Of a DNA stretch of 6,376 nucleotides, positions 5,862 to 6,376 are shown piece by piece (position 1 is the stretch's first letter; each line of letters starts with the position of its first letter). The DNA comes from Acidobacteriota bacterium (GTDB lineage Bacteria > Acidobacteriota > Terriglobia > Terriglobales > Acidobacteriaceae). Location of the stretch: NCBI GenBank assembly GCA_003223595.1, contig QHVR01000494.1:1-6376 (forward strand), given 5' to 3'. The notes beneath the pieces were generated by a model that saw only the letters and a program-made list of their open reading frames with translations, ran no database searches and was not told the origin of the DNA. The position numbers and the translations under genes were made by a program.

Positions 5862-6376
5862 TTGCCGGGGTGCTTTTTCGCTACCGACCTGCACGGGAAG
5901 ATCGACCGATACGACAAACTACTCGCGTCAATCGTCAGGTGTCGTCCCGCTGCTGTGTTCCTCGGTGGAGACTTGCTTCCTCGCTCAGCACTGTCGGCAA
6001 TTCATTTCGGACATCATGAAGATTTTGTTCACGAGTATCTTGTCCCAGCTTTCACAAGAACGCGCGACACCTTAGGTGTGCACTATCCCGACGTCTTCAT
6101 CATCCTCGGTAACGACGACCCACGTCGCCGTGAAGAAGACTTTGTCGCGGCAGCAGGCGATGGCCTCTGGCACTACGTCCACGCACAGAAGAGTCTCTTG
6201 GGGGATTTCGCAATTTATCGCCTTGCCTACGTTCCGCCCACCCCATTTCTCCTGAAGGACTGGGAACGTTACGACGTTTCCCGGTACGTCCCGCCCGGCT
6301 GCGTCTCTCCGGAGGAGGGCAGCAGAACCCTGCCAACGGAAGAAAGCGAGATCAAATGGGCCACGATCCAGAAAGA
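5862..6376 (+). CDS. Calcineurin-like metallophosphoesterase, N-terminal part (runs off the right edge)
   Basis: The frame is open from a stop at 5775-5777 to the window end without a stop, giving 171 codons from TTG 5862. That start is chosen because AAGAAGGG (5846-5853) lies eight bases upstream and because the first beta strand, MPGCFFATDLHG, then begins as in relatives. TTG 5856 or 5832 are alternatives; there is no in-frame ATG. Metal-binding motifs of the calcineurin-like fold are in the right order: D-L-H at residues 9-11, G-G-D at 35-37 (VFLGGDLL), and G-N-D-D at 83-86 (VFIILGNDDPRRRE), where many relatives have GNHD/E. Then follow YRLAYVPPTPFLLKDWERYD (119-138) and an acidic stretch. 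The histidine motifs of the C-terminal half lie beyond the edge. It should be a two-metal hydrolase of phosphate mono- or diesters; the substrate cannot be told. No signal peptide is seen, so it is probably cytoplasmic. It may be cargo of the element marked by the tRNA-Asp fragment. Confidence 0.85.
   Translation, partial: MPGCFFATDLHGKIDRYDKLLASIVRCRPAAVFLGGDLLPRSALSAIHFGHHEDFVHEYLVPAFTRTRDTLGVHYPDVFIILGNDDPRRREEDFVAAAGDGLWHYVHAQKSLLGDFAIYRLAYVPPTPFLLKDWERYDVSRYVPPGCVSPEEGSRTLPTEESEIKWATIQK

Noticed and set aside
5644..6075. Plus-strand open frame of 143 codons overlapping the phosphoesterase gene
   Set aside because: Beyond 5862 it is the wrong frame of a clear metallophosphoesterase, and upstream it shows no coding character.
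6100..6336. Minus-strand open frame of 78 codons at the right edge
   Set aside because: It is Arg/Gly-rich and antisense to the GNDD and PPTPF region of the phosphoesterase.

Overview
The window looks like chromosomal DNA of a GC-rich bacterium, most likely an acidobacterium (Koribacter/Terriglobia type). This is inferred from gene types, not from a database search. The evidence is an ECF sigma factor of the kind common in Acidobacteria and Planctomycetes, sitting directly upstream of a membrane Ser/Thr kinase with a TPR-like sensor half, next to a secreted methionine/glutamine/alanine-rich protein of a type I associate with that phylum.

Layout. Positions 2-1628 (+) hold a secreted protein gene that enters from the left edge. 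It is broken by an apparent one-base insertion in a C run at 296-299. Two overlapping hairpins (1642-1705) lie between its stop and the end of the convergent kinase gene. Positions 1715-4615 (-) encode a 966-residue receptor-like Ser/Thr kinase: conserved N-terminal extension, complete kinase domain, one membrane helix, long helical-repeat C-terminal half. Positions 4512-5153 (-) encode the sigma factor. Its frame runs 104 bases into the kinase gene, and its usual C-terminal end is missing. A good -35/-10 pair (TTGACA, 17 bases, TATGCT, 5227-5199) sits just upstream and makes an internal TTG at 5153 the likely sigma start.

Positions 5228-5861 hold no convincing intact gene, but they do hold traces of mobile DNA: two copies of TGAAGTGGAAT 23 bases apart, a 3' fragment of tRNA-Asp(GTC) without its 5' acceptor strand and D arm, and an 11-base tandem repeat that is also partly palindromic. 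A tRNA 3' fragment of this sort is the classical scar of integration at a tRNA gene. By that logic the DNA right of about 5531 belongs to the integrated element and the sigma/kinase side is the old chromosome. From 5862 to the right edge (+) runs the first half of a calcineurin-like metallophosphoesterase with a TTG start. It has no stop inside the window and is easily missed.

Working together: sigma factor and kinase very likely form one co-transcribed signalling unit, with the extracytoplasmic TPR-like half sensing a signal and the kinase acting on the sigma factor or its partners. The sigma region 2.2 lacks the usual acidic cluster and carries Thr/Ser instead, which would suit a kinase-activated sigma factor. 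No link between this pair and the secreted protein or the phosphoesterase can be shown from sequence alone.
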